Shown piece by piece: positions 7,165 to 15,897 of a stretch of DNA of 29,922 nt. Numbering within the stretch: the stretch's first letter is position 1; each line of letters begins with the position of its first letter. The notes beneath the pieces are model-generated. The model saw only the letters and a program-made list of their open reading frames with translations. It ran no database searches and was not told the origin of the DNA. The stretch comes from CAZDHT01 sp964505325 (GTDB lineage Bacteria > Planctomycetota > PUPC01): assembly GCA_964505325.1 (NCBI GenBank), contig CAZDHT010000034.1, positions 1-29,922 on the forward strand, written 5' to 3'. Both the position numbers and the translations under genes were made by a program.

Positions 7165-8841
7165 TTGGCCCTAGCCGACATCGCCAGGTTGCCCAGGAAT
7201 CTCCAGCGCCTTGGCGAGATCATCGTCGTATTCGCCCGCCACGGCTTCGGCCCCCTGATCGGCCGGCTGAATTTGCAGGAGCACATCCCCTTCGCCAAGC
7301 GGCTTCTCGCTCGCCGCCGGCCCCCCCCTGCCGAGAAGGCGCTCACCATTGAGAAGCGGCTGGTGCAGGCCCTCCAGGAGCTGGGCACCACGTTCGTCAA
7401 GCTCGGCCAGATTCTCTCCTCGCGGCCGGACATTGTCAGCGACAGCTTCGCCGAGGAGTTCAAGCAACTCCGCGACCGGGTGCAGCCGTTCGACTTCGCG
7501 GTGGCGCGTCAGATCGTCGAGAGCGAACTCAAAGTGCCGATCACCGAGGTATTCAGCTTGTTCGAGGACCAGCCCGCCGGCTGCGGTTCCATTGCCCAGG
7601 TCCACCGGGCCACCCTCAAGGACGGCACCAAGGTGATGGTCAAGATCCGCCGGCCGGGCATCGAGTCCGCCGTACTGGCCGACATGGCGATCCTTCGATT
7701 CGTCGCCCGAATCGCCGAGACCCAGCTTCCGGAGATCCGCCCCACCCAGATCGTCGAGGAGTTCGGCCGCGCCATCCGGAACGAGCTCGACTTCACGGTC
7801 GAGGCGTCGAACACCGCGCGCTTCCACGACATGTTGAAAGAGATCGACGGGACGCGCGCGCCGGACGTGTTCTGGGACCTCACCACCTCCGCCGTTCTGA
7901 CCATTCAACGGCTGGAGGGCGTGTCCATCGGCGACATCGAAGGGCTGAAGAAGCAGGGCCACGACTGCGCGCACCTGGCCAAGACTCTCGGCGAATGCTT
8001 CATGGCGCAGTACTTCAGCGTCGGGACGTTCCACGCCGACCCCCACCCCGGCAACTTCCTGGTTGCGGAGGACGGGACGATCGGCGTGATCGACTTTGGG
8101 ATGGTCGGTCACCTGACGGCGGACCTGAAGGCGCGGCTGACCACGACCCTGATCGCGGCGGTCACCGAGGACATCGGCTTCATCGCCGAGAACGCCTTTG
8201 AGTTTGGTGTGGTGGGCGAGGGGTTCGACCGGCGGCAGTTCACCCGCGACCTCACCGACCTGTACCACAAGTACAAGGGCATGCCGCTCGGGCGGATCGA
8301 CACCCGCCGCCTGTTTGGCGACCTGACCCGCGTCGCCCGCCAGAACGATCTCTCGCTGCCCCGCGACCTCGTGCTGCTGGGCAAGTCGATGGCCACCCTG
8401 TCCGGCGTGACTCGGGCGCTCGATCCCGCCTGCGACGTGGTCGCGATGAGCGCCCCGAAGACCAAGCAGCTCATTCGGGACAAACTGTCGCCGGGCCGCC
8501 TGGCAAAGCTTGCCGGGCTGAACGCGCTGAGCGTGATGCAGATGCTCAAGAGCATCCCGCGCGACTTCCGCAGTATTATCCGCAAGCTGGAGTCCGGGCA
8601 GCTCCAGCTTGGCTTCCGGCACCGCGGCCTGGACCGGGCGATGTCCGAGCTCGACCGTGCCAGCAACCGCCTGGCCATCAGCATCTACGTCGCCGCGCTT
8701 CTGGTCGCGTCATCCCTCATGGTGAACGCTCGGTTCCTCGCATGGAAGGGGATCTCCGTGCCCGGGGTGCTGGGCTACGCGCTGGCCGGTCTCCTCTCCC
8801 TGTCGCTCGCCTGGGGCATCTGGCGCTCGGGCAGGCTGTAG
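7165..8841 (+). CDS. UbiB/AarF/COQ8-family atypical kinase-like protein
   Basis: This 558-aa protein has the UbiB family signature: KLGQ (79-82, the KxGQ motif), invariant-type Lys160 in VMVKIRRPG, the ExD motif (E207, D209), HADPHPGN (290-297) and DFG (310-312). Two C-terminal membrane helices (about 503-520 and 533-552) anchor it, as in bacterial UbiB. Family members support quinone biosynthesis and behave as ATPases rather than protein kinases. The alanine-rich AAAS loop normally found before IxQVH is here GCGS (139-142). The start is TTG at 7165, with AGGGGG about 9 nt upstream; no ATG lies nearby in frame. It begins 6 nt after the L7/L12-like gene. The gene ends convergently with dgoK, and the 54-nt gap shows no clear terminator. 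Confidence 0.88.
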   Translation: MALADIARLPRNLQRLGEIIVVFARHGFGPLIGRLNLQEHIPFAKRLLARRRPPPAEKALTIEKRLVQALQELGTTFVKLGQILSSRPDIVSDSFAEEFKQLRDRVQPFDFAVARQIVESELKVPITEVFSLFEDQPAGCGSIAQVHRATLKDGTKVMVKIRRPGIESAVLADMAILRFVARIAETQLPEIRPTQIVEEFGRAIRNELDFTVEASNTARFHDMLKEIDGTRAPDVFWDLTTSAVLTIQRLEGVSIGDIEGLKKQGHDCAHLAKTLGECFMAQYFSVGTFHADPHPGNFLVAEDGTIGVIDFGMVGHLTADLKARLTTTLIAAVTEDIGFIAENAFEFGVVGEGFDRRQFTRDLTDLYHKYKGMPLGRIDTRRLFGDLTRVARQNDLSLPRDLVLLGKSMATLSGVTRALDPACDVVAMSAPKTKQLIRDKLSPGRLAKLAGLNALSVMQMLKSIPRDFRSIIRKLESGQLQLGFRHRGLDRAMSELDRASNRLAISIYVAALLVASSLMVNARFLAWKGISVPGVLGYALAGLLSLSLAWGIWRSGRL

Positions 8842-8895
8842 CAGCCCGGGGGCAGTCCGGCGCGGACGGCGAGGATTGCCGCCCGCCGGCGTCCG

Positions 8896-9909
8896 CTATT
8901 CCCTCCCCATCTCCGTGAACGCGGGGCTGTTGAAGACGATCTCCTGGAGGCCGGTGACGAAGGCCCGCTCAGTCTCATCGGCGGACAGCGCCGTGACGGA
9001 GAGGCCCTCCCGCTCGAGAAGAAACGTCCACACCGACTGGAGCCTGGGGCGGCCGCTAAGGATGGCTTTCGGCTCCCGCCCCCCCAACAGGCCGTGGCCG
9101 CGCATGGCCTGAATGTCGGCCGAGGCGAGCGCCCCGGCGAACACGCTGCCAAGCTGTTCCCGCCCGTAATCCCCACTTTGCTCCAGAACTCGCAGCAGGA
9201 AGAACGTGCGGGAAAGGCCGTACTTCTCGGACCAGTCCGCGCCGGTCCGAACCAGCTCTTCGTCGTGCGGCCCCGTTCCCTCGGGCGGCAGGACGCTGGA
9301 GAGAATGGTCTCGGTGCGGACCACGTGATCCAGTTCGCCGGCGAGCGTCGTGATGCCGCCCGCAATGCGGTTCTGCTCATCGACCCGGATGACTTTCGTG
9401 TGTGAACCGAGGTGCACGTAGAGCAGCGGCCCGGAGAGCGACAGAGCGTCGAGCGCCCCGATGACCTCGGTCTCCTCCCCCCGGATGATGTCGGTGTCAG
9501 GCGCGCGCTCGAGCCCGCAGTGCACGTCGCCCGTGCGGACGCCTCGGACGAAATAGACGGCCAGCCCATCCAAGTCGGAAAAGACGACACGTTCGACGGC
9601 CCGGGCGAGATCATCGCGCCCGGCCGGCGCCGCCAGATGGGGCAGTTCCACCAGCCCCAGGTCCGACGTGATCATCCCCGCGGCCAGCGCAACGCCCGGG
9701 CGTTCCCCGCCCGCCTGCCCGGATGCCCGTTCAATGGCCTTCCGGATTCCGGTCTTCAGCGTGTCGAGACTACCGGTCCGCGCCGTATCGCGCACACCGG
9801 CCTGGGCCTCGGCACGGGCCGCGGCCCGGCCCTCGCGGATCAGCCAGACCCGCGTGTTGGTGGTTCCGCAATCAATCGCCAGAAACGCCTGGGGCGTCAA
9901 ATGGGGCAT
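8896..9909 (-). CDS. dgoK: 2-dehydro-3-deoxygalactonokinase family sugar kinase
   Basis: This 337-aa protein opens with the ASKHA phosphate-binding signature AIDCGTTNTRVWLI (residues 11-24). It continues with family features of DgoK: an AAGMITSDLGL segment, an IRGEETEVIGAL segment and a VHLGSHTKVI strand. DgoK phosphorylates 2-keto-3-deoxygalactonate in the De Ley-Doudoroff galactose pathway. The companion KDPGal aldolase and dehydratase are not in the window, so the physiological substrate is inferred from similarity. The ATG at 9909 is preferred because it leaves the usual short N-terminus; the upstream ATG at 9972 adds 21 unrelated residues. The Shine-Dalgarno match is poor. A near-palindrome lies 7-24 nt upstream. 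smc ends 104 nt upstream on the same strand. Confidence 0.75.
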   Translation of the reverse strand: MPHLTPQAFLAIDCGTTNTRVWLIREGRAAARAEAQAGVRDTARTGSLDTLKTGIRKAIERASGQAGGERPGVALAAGMITSDLGLVELPHLAAPAGRDDLARAVERVVFSDLDGLAVYFVRGVRTGDVHCGLERAPDTDIIRGEETEVIGALDALSLSGPLLYVHLGSHTKVIRVDEQNRIAGGITTLAGELDHVVRTETILSSVLPPEGTGPHDEELVRTGADWSEKYGLSRTFFLLRVLEQSGDYGREQLGSVFAGALASADIQAMRGHGLLGGREPKAILSGRPRLQSVWTFLLEREGLSVTALSADETERAFVTGLQEIVFNSPAFTEMGRE

Positions 9910-9915
9910 ATCATA

Positions 9916-9933
9916 CTTCGTGAATTCGCGAAG
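9916..9933. promoter_or_regulatory. 18-nt near-palindrome just upstream of dgoK
   Basis: CTTCGTGAATTCGCGAAG reads almost identically on both strands: nine base pairs of dyad with one G-T mismatch, centred on GAATTC. It lies 7 nt before the dgoK ATG, a plausible operator position for a sugar-responsive repressor or a hairpin occluding the start. No regulator gene is adjacent. Confidence 0.4.
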
Positions 9934-10013
9934 CGCGCTAACAGCCCTCCCGGCTGTCGCATCGGCGGACACATTCCGTGGTCTGGTACGCCGGTGCGGA
10001 CCCCGCGCAGGAG

Positions 10014-13000
10014 TTATCCGGCCGCTTCCATCTCGCTCTCACCGTCAAACTTGACCGACACCTTGGTCGAGATGCCGGGCTCCTGCATGGTGATGCCGTA
10101 CATTGCGTCGGCCATGGCCATCGTGCGGCGCGAGTGGGTGACGACGAGGAACTGCGACTCCTGCAGGAACTCACGGACCAGCATGCAGAACCGGTCGATG
10201 TTGCTTTCGTCCAGTGCGGCGTCCACCTCGTCCAGGATGCAGAACGGGCTCGGCTTCGACTGGAAGATGGCGAACAGCAGCGCGACGGCGGTCATCGCCT
10301 TTTCGCCGCCCGACAGGAGCATGATCGATGCCGGCTCCTTGCCGGGCGGGCAGGCGATGACGTCGATGCCCGCGTCGAGGATGTCCACATCCTCGTCCAA
10401 CACGATGTCGGCGCGGCCGCCACCGAACAGCTTCCGGAACAAGCCCTGGAAGTTCTCGCGGACGTCGTCGAACGTCTTGCGGAACATCTCCCGGCTGCGG
10501 CGGTTGATCTTGCGAATGATCTCTTTCAGCGTGTGCTCGGCCTTCTGAAGATCTTCCCGCTGGCGGGTCAGCTCCGCGGCGCGCGTTTCCAGCTCCTCCA
10601 GCTCTGCGATGGCGTACGTGTTGACGACGCCCATCGACCTCATCTTCTGATTGACCGACTCGATCTCCTGGGCGACCTCGTCCCAGTTGCGCTCCTCATG
10701 CTCCGCACCCTGATATTGCTCAGCCAAGGAGGCGTCGTATTCGCTCTGCGCGCGGTGTTCTAGGTTCTCGATCCGCATTGCGATCTCGGTCGCGTGCACG
10801 TTGAGCTTGTTCAGCTTGGCGTCGGCCTCTTTCGCCTGGCGGCTGGCCGCGTTGCGTTCTTCGCGTTTCGAGCCGAACTGGACGCGCACCACCTCGCGCC
10901 GGTTGGCCGCCTCGGCCTTCTCCGCGCCCAGACTGCCACGCCGGTGCAGCAGCCCGCCGATCTCGGCCTTCTTCGCGAAGATCGTCTGCGTCGATTCGCC
11001 CCGCCTCCGGGTGCAGTTCGCCACCTGCGCACGCGAAGTCTCCAGGCTCTTCTGCCGTTCAGCGATGAGGCGATCGAGCTCGTCCAGCCTCCGGCGCAGT
11101 GAGCCTGCCTTCTCTACGCGCTGCGCCTGGGCGACCTCGAGGCCCGACGCGTCGGCCCTTGCCCGCTCGCGCGCCGCCTCGCTCTCTCCGGCCAGCCTCG
11201 CCTGCTCGGCCAGTGCAGCCTTCAATTCCGCTTCGCTCTGTTCGATCCGTCCGGATTCCTCCCGGACCTCCGCTTCCCGTCCGCCCAGCGCGTGGACGTT
11301 GTCTGCAATCTCCGCCCGCTCGCTTTCGTTGGCCGCCAGCTCCGATTCCAGGCGCTTGACGGACGCTTCGAGGGTGGCGAACTCCGCCTGCACCTCAGCC
11401 GCCTCGCTCCGCGCATCAGCGACCTGAGCCATCAACTCCCCAATCCTCCGTTGCGACTGCGCCGCCTTCTGAGCGCCCTCCTCGCGCTGCTTCTCCAGCA
11501 CGGCGACGTCCGCCTCGAGCTGCGCCTGCTGCACTTCGAGCGCTCGCAACTCGCTGCGCCGCGAGATCACTCCGGGGGCGCCGCGTGCCGCGCCGCCCAG
11601 CGAGATGCCGCGCGGATTAAGAAGCTGTCCGTCCAGCGTCGCGTACCGCACGCCATGTCCGTTTGTGGCGGCCAACTGCTTGGCGGCGTGAATATCGCGC
11701 ACGACCAGCACGTCCCCGAGCAGATACCGCAGGGGCGTGTCAAGTTCAGCCGGCCCGCGGATCAGGTCGATCGCCCTGCCCACGACCTCGGGCAGATGAG
11801 GGTAGTCGCCCAGCTCTTTCACCTGGCCGTTGATTGCGTCGAGGGGCAGGAACGACACCTTGCCCTTCTCGCCCTGCGCCAGGAAGTCGATCGCGTCGGT
11901 CATCGCACTGAACGACTCGGTCACCACGAGCTGTTCGTGGGGCCCGAGCGCGGCTTCAACGGCCGCCGCGTGCTGCACGTCGACCTCGATGCAGTCGGCG
12001 ATCACGCCACAGATGCCGGACACCGCCGGCGATTCCCCACGGGACGCTTCGAGCAGGTGCTTGACGCCCGCGCTGACGCCTTCCAGCTTCTGCTCCAGAT
12101 CGTGAAGCAGCTCGCGGCGCGAATTCACCGCCGCGGTCTCCGACCGCTTCGAGTTCATGCGCTCGGTGAACTCGTCGAGCTGTCGCACGATGCGTCTACG
12201 CTCCCGCTCCATGGCCGCTCGTTCCTGCTCGAGGCCGCCGATGCGCTCTGCGACGGCATCGCTCCTGTCGCCGAGGCCCTGCCGGCGCTCACCGCACGCG
12301 GTCAGGCTGTCCCGGCGCTCCTGCGCGCGTTCAACCAGGCGCCGATCCTGGCGCTCCAGTTGCTCGCGCTGAGCGGCGATAGCGGAGAGTTCGTTGTTGT
12401 GCTTGGCGCGCTCGCTGGCCAAGTCCACCGCGCGGACCCGCTTCTCCTCGATCTCCTCTCGCAGGCCGCGCAACGTGTTCTCGATCTCTGTGATCGCCTC
12501 GGAACGTTCCGCCAGTTCCGCCTTGCCGGTCGAGATGGCCTTGTCCAGATCGGCGATCTCGGTGGTGTCTCTGTCGAGCTCCGCCCCCATCAGTTCGAGC
12601 GCGGCTTCGCTCCTGGCGATGTCGGCCTTGGTCGCTTCCTCGAGGTCGTTCAGTTCGGCGATGCGCTGCTCGTTCAGCCGGATGGCATCTTCGGCGGCCC
12701 CGAGCTGGCTGGAGATGAGCGCGTCTTCCGACTCGAGCGTCGCTATTCGCTGGTCCGCCTCGATCACGGCGGTCTCGAGTTCGGAGAGTTCCGCTTCCAT
12801 CCGCTCGATGCCGGCGTGGAGCCCTCCGGCTTCCGAGCGGAGCGCGGTGAGTTCCTGTGCGGTAGCATCGCGGTCTTTGACGAGCAGGTCGTATTGATGA
12901 AGCGCGAGCGCGACGGAGAGTTCGCGCCTCTGGTCGTCGAGCCGCTTCCATCGCCGGGCCTTCGCCGCCTGGTACTTGACCGACCGCATTCGCTTCTCGA

Positions 13001-13592
13001 CCTCGTCGATGATGTCGCCGAGGCGGAGCAGGTTGCTGCCGACGCGTTCGAGTTTGGACTGGCAGATTCTCTTCTGGGCCTTGTATTTGCTGATGCCGGC
13101 GGCTTCCTCGAAGATGGCCCGGCGGCCCTGCTTGTTCGAGGTCAGCAGCACGTCCACCTTGCCCTGCTCGATGATCGAGTAGGCGTCCATGCCGATGCCG
13201 GTGTCCATGAACAAGTCCCGGATGTCGCGGAGGCGGCAGCGCTGCTTGTTGATGTAGTATTCGCTCTCGCCGCTACGGTAGAGCCTTCTGGTAACGCCGA
13301 TGGTTTCGTAATCCGTTGGGAGCAAACCCTTTGTGTTGCTGAGCGTCAGCGTGGCCTCAGCGTAGCCGGTGGAGCGCCGGGTAGGGGCGCCGTTGAAGAT
13401 GACATCCTGCATCTCGTTGCCGCGCAAGGCTTTAACGCTCTGCTCGCCCAGGACCCACTTGACGGCGTCGACCACGTTGCTCTTCCCGCAGCCGTTCGGG
13501 CCGACGAAGGCCGTAAGTCCTGGTTGGAAAACAAATTCCGTTCGATCTGCGAACGACTTGAACCCGCAGACGCAGAGCTTTTCCAGCCTCAT
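10014..13592 (-). CDS. smc: Chromosome partition protein SMC
   Basis: This full-length 1192-aa SMC ATPase organises and segregates the chromosome together with ScpA/ScpB, which are not in this window. The N-terminal half-ATPase begins RLEKLCVCGFKSFADRTEF and carries Walker A GPNGCGKSN (31-39). Residues about 170-500 and 690-1020 are heptad-rich coiled coil with very high Glu, Arg and Ala content. The glycine-containing hinge occupies about 505-680. The C-terminal half has the ABC signature LSGGEK (1093-1098), Walker B ILDE (D1121, E1122) and the D-loop ALDE. Head motifs and length are normal for bacterial SMC. The ATG at 13592 is preceded by GGGGGA with a 6-nt gap. A 777-aa antisense ORF over this gene is a composition artefact. 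Confidence 0.97.
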   Translation of the reverse strand: MRLEKLCVCGFKSFADRTEFVFQPGLTAFVGPNGCGKSNVVDAVKWVLGEQSVKALRGNEMQDVIFNGAPTRRSTGYAEATLTLSNTKGLLPTDYETIGVTRRLYRSGESEYYINKQRCRLRDIRDLFMDTGIGMDAYSIIEQGKVDVLLTSNKQGRRAIFEEAAGISKYKAQKRICQSKLERVGSNLLRLGDIIDEVEKRMRSVKYQAAKARRWKRLDDQRRELSVALALHQYDLLVKDRDATAQELTALRSEAGGLHAGIERMEAELSELETAVIEADQRIATLESEDALISSQLGAAEDAIRLNEQRIAELNDLEEATKADIARSEAALELMGAELDRDTTEIADLDKAISTGKAELAERSEAITEIENTLRGLREEIEEKRVRAVDLASERAKHNNELSAIAAQREQLERQDRRLVERAQERRDSLTACGERRQGLGDRSDAVAERIGGLEQERAAMERERRRIVRQLDEFTERMNSKRSETAAVNSRRELLHDLEQKLEGVSAGVKHLLEASRGESPAVSGICGVIADCIEVDVQHAAAVEAALGPHEQLVVTESFSAMTDAIDFLAQGEKGKVSFLPLDAINGQVKELGDYPHLPEVVGRAIDLIRGPAELDTPLRYLLGDVLVVRDIHAAKQLAATNGHGVRYATLDGQLLNPRGISLGGAARGAPGVISRRSELRALEVQQAQLEADVAVLEKQREEGAQKAAQSQRRIGELMAQVADARSEAAEVQAEFATLEASVKRLESELAANESERAEIADNVHALGGREAEVREESGRIEQSEAELKAALAEQARLAGESEAARERARADASGLEVAQAQRVEKAGSLRRRLDELDRLIAERQKSLETSRAQVANCTRRRGESTQTIFAKKAEIGGLLHRRGSLGAEKAEAANRREVVRVQFGSKREERNAASRQAKEADAKLNKLNVHATEIAMRIENLEHRAQSEYDASLAEQYQGAEHEERNWDEVAQEIESVNQKMRSMGVVNTYAIAELEELETRAAELTRQREDLQKAEHTLKEIIRKINRRSREMFRKTFDDVRENFQGLFRKLFGGGRADIVLDEDVDILDAGIDVIACPPGKEPASIMLLSGGEKAMTAVALLFAIFQSKPSPFCILDEVDAALDESNIDRFCMLVREFLQESQFLVVTHSRRTMAMADAMYGITMQEPGISTKVSVKFDGESEMEAAG

Positions 13593-13776
13593 CCGGTATC
13601 CCCCGAAGTCATAGAAACTGCCTAAGTTGTTCCCTCACGGGACGTTAGACCGCCTGCCGCCGGGCCGGACGAGGGCAGACTACTTCCCCCGGCCCTGCCC
13701 GAAAGCAGTAAATACTATATCGACATGCCCGGACAAAACCTTTAGCCAGGATTTCAGTCGAAGGGGGCTTGAGCGT
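13593..13776. other. Intergenic spacer between glycosyltransferase and smc
   Basis: This 184-nt stretch separates two minus-strand genes. It contains an A/T-richer patch (13701-13745), including TATAGT on the minus strand, but no -35 box at acceptable spacing. No convincing terminator, RNA gene or short ORF was found. smc may be transcribed from a weak promoter here or from upstream. Confidence 0.4.
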
Positions 13777-14451
13777 TCAGCGCTTGAACCTGAACTTCAG
13801 GACGTGCCAGACTGCGGCGGCGCCGTCGCGCCAACTGATCTTCTTCCCCTCTTCATACGAACGCGGATGGTAGGAGATGGGCACCTCGACGATCCGGGCC
13901 TTCGCCTGGGCCAGGCGGGCGGTGATTTCGGGCTCGATGCCAAACCGGTCGCTGGTCAGGTGGAGTGACTTGAGCAGGTCCGTCCGGACCGCCTTGAGGC
14001 ACGTCTCCATATCGGTGAGCTTCAGGCCGTGGATGAGGTTGGACCACTTGGTGAGGACCTTGTTCGCAAACACGGCCCGGCCGAGAGCGCGCTCGGGAGC
14101 TTTTTCGAGGAACCGGGAGCCGTAGACGGCGTCGGCCTCGCCGGCAAGGATCGGCGCGATCAGCTCCCGGTACTCGCTTGGGTCATACTCCAGGTCGGCA
14201 TCCTGGATGACGGCGACCGTCCCCGTCGCGGCGGCGATGGCCGTTCGGACGCCGGCTCCTTTGCCGCGATTGCGCTCGTGCTTGACGAGCCGGATCCGCT
14301 CATCCGACGCGGCCAGCTTCTCGGCGATCATGCGGCTCTCGTCGGTCGAGCAGTCATCGACCATCACGACTTCGACCGGCACGCCCGGCTGCGACGTGAG
14401 GACCCGGCGCACGATCTCCTCGAGCGTGCCGCGCTCATTATAGAAAGGCAT
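13777..14451 (-). CDS. Family-2 glycosyltransferase (dolichol-phosphate-mannose-synthase-like); first strand encoded upstream of the ATG
   Basis: From the ATG at 14451 this encodes 224 aa with GT2 motifs. MPFYNERGTLEEIV opens the nucleotide-binding region, VVMVDDCSTDES gives the first Asp pair and VIQDADLEYDP contains the DxD metal motif. Then come YGSRF, the TDMETCLKA block and EPEITARLA, all close to DPM1/bacterial polyprenyl-phosphate mannosyl- or glucosyltransferases. No membrane domain follows, so it is a soluble or peripheral enzyme acting on a lipid-linked sugar. The family's first beta strand (xLSVLMP) is encoded just upstream of this ATG: HVLSVL lies in frame at about 14469-14452. 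The frame stays open back to 14640 with no ATG, GTG or TTG. The ATG overlaps the methyltransferase stop (TGATG). Translation may start further upstream at a non-standard codon, or the enzyme may be truncated. Confidence 0.82.
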   Translation of the reverse strand: MPFYNERGTLEEIVRRVLTSQPGVPVEVVMVDDCSTDESRMIAEKLAASDERIRLVKHERNRGKGAGVRTAIAAATGTVAVIQDADLEYDPSEYRELIAPILAGEADAVYGSRFLEKAPERALGRAVFANKVLTKWSNLIHGLKLTDMETCLKAVRTDLLKSLHLTSDRFGIEPEITARLAQAKARIVEVPISYHPRSYEEGKKISWRDGAAAVWHVLKFRFKR

Positions 14452-15779
14452 CAGGACGCTAAGGACGTGGCGTTTAGTTGGGATTTCCGATTCGCCTTCG
14501 CGTTTCTTGGAAGTCGCGTTGATGACCGTGCCGGAGCGAACTTGCCCGACAGGACGTCCGTCTCCGCAGCCTCTATTGTCTCGGTCAACTGGTCCGCTGA
14601 AACGTCGCTTTCGCGCCGTGTATCGAGGACAACAACGAACTCAACGTTCATCGGTTTCTTGGAGAACCGCTGCGAACTGACACGGTAACGCTTGTAGGCC
14701 TGCATCTCCACGTGGACATGCCCGCGTTCGACGTTAGCCAGGAGCATCTCGCGGAGTGGGATCGTTCCGTCGGTGCTATAGCTTGTAAGAACGTAGCGGG
14801 CGTTGAGGGTGTGAAGAAGCTTCCGGTACGCTTCCGTTGCCTCGCTGCGGTAGTTGTACGCGCTTCGCCTCTGAGTTCGCCAGTCCGTGCGGATTGCTGA
14901 TTTCGAGCCTGTGGTGATTTGCTTGCTGAGTGCCGGGGCGTCCCAGAGAGTGACGGTATTCAGTACGTGGTAATTGCTTCCGTATGGGTGCTGGTTGTAT
15001 GGTGGGTCAAGGTAGACGACGTCTAACTCGCGCCCACCCAATTCCTCGGCAAGGCTTTGGGCATCTTGGCATAGGACCTCATTCACGTGCCCGTTGTCGA
15101 AGAAGACCGCCGGCGACAGTTCAAGGTCAGCTGCAATCCTGTAGAGGGCAGTTTGAGTTTGGCCGCCCCACCCTTTGTGGAAGGCCTTGAAAACCCCACT
15201 CGTGTTGCTTCTATAGCAGGCCTGGTAAAGCAGCGGCGCCAGGAGGCAGCAAGTTTCCGTATCATCTATGAAGCCGTCCGCTTTCCACACGTCAATCTGA
15301 TGGCGGATGGCATCGATGCGCATGCCGTTCTTGCGCATGTAGAACATGCGGTCGACCCTCGTGTCGTAGTTGCTGTCGTCTCTAGGGCAAAGGTGTTCGG
15401 TGACCCAACCCACGCGCGGCGGAAGGGAGTTCAGATCCGCAATCGCTTGCTCGTAACCCCCAAGGGCCTCGAAGGGAGGCGGGCGGTTACAGGCAACGTA
15501 ACATGTGTTGATTGGGCGCGCATAAGGCTCCCAATCGTTGGCAATTACTCTGTAGCCCAAGGCTTTTGCCATCCGTGCGACAACGCCACTACCAGCGAAC
15601 ATGTCGGCAAGAGTGCACGAACTGGAGGCTTGTGTGTGACGCAGGGCCGTCTGGATAAGGTTCAGCAGTTTACGCTTGTTGCCGATGTATGGAATCAGTT
15701 GATTGAACACAAAAGCGGGCGTGCGCGCTGCCGCATGACGGGTTCGATCGTAATCTGTTCTCACGCCATCACCGCTCAT
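14451..15779 (-). CDS. Adenine-specific DNA methyltransferase (COG3392-like), solitary
   Basis: This 442-aa amino-methyltransferase transfers methyl from S-adenosylmethionine to adenine N6. The N-terminus has the D12-type motif PYIGNKRKLL. FAGSGVVARMAKALGYRVIA (61-80) is the SAM-binding loop. DPPYNQHPYGSNYHVLNT (258-275) is the catalytic DPPY motif in the form seen in COG3392 methylases. The start is ATG at 15779, with AGGGA about 6 nt upstream; TTG at 15797 is an alternative. Its own promoter with a perfect TATAAT lies about 65 nt upstream. No restriction endonuclease gene is adjacent. The sequence has visibly more A/T in wobble positions and codons such as TTG, TGT and AAT than its neighbours, which suggests acquisition by transfer. 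Its stop overlaps the glycosyltransferase ATG. Confidence 0.85.
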   Translation of the reverse strand: MSGDGVRTDYDRTRHAAARTPAFVFNQLIPYIGNKRKLLNLIQTALRHTQASSSCTLADMFAGSGVVARMAKALGYRVIANDWEPYARPINTCYVACNRPPPFEALGGYEQAIADLNSLPPRVGWVTEHLCPRDDSNYDTRVDRMFYMRKNGMRIDAIRHQIDVWKADGFIDDTETCCLLAPLLYQACYRSNTSGVFKAFHKGWGGQTQTALYRIAADLELSPAVFFDNGHVNEVLCQDAQSLAEELGGRELDVVYLDPPYNQHPYGSNYHVLNTVTLWDAPALSKQITTGSKSAIRTDWRTQRRSAYNYRSEATEAYRKLLHTLNARYVLTSYSTDGTIPLREMLLANVERGHVHVEMQAYKRYRVSSQRFSKKPMNVEFVVVLDTRRESDVSADQLTETIEAAETDVLSGKFAPARSSTRLPRNAKANRKSQLNATSLAS

Positions 15780-15842
15780 GGGCTTTCCCTGGGGCAATAC
15801 AGCGCCGGCTTATGTCTGGATGACGGTCCGCCTGCGCCAGGC

Positions 15843-15871
15843 ATTATACCTCTTGGCCCAAGGACTGCGCA
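15843..15871 (-). promoter_or_regulatory. Promoter of the DNA methyltransferase gene
   Basis: On the minus strand a perfect TATAAT (15843-15848) is preceded, after a 17-nt spacer, by TGCGCA (15866-15871), a poor -35. The predicted start near 15836 gives a leader of about 57 nt. It lies in the 118-nt gap after hslU. Confidence 0.6.
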
Positions 15872-15897
15872 CGGCTTTTCCTCAGCGTTTACATCGG

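Noticed and set aside
11292..13625. 777-aa ORF antisense to smc
   Set aside because: Low-complexity, Arg/Leu-rich translation with no domains. The opposite strand encodes a full SMC with all motifs; GC-rich codons leave antisense frames open.
13593..13776. TATAGT on the minus strand as an smc promoter
   Set aside because: No -35-like hexamer at 15-19 nt spacing; evidence is too weak to annotate.
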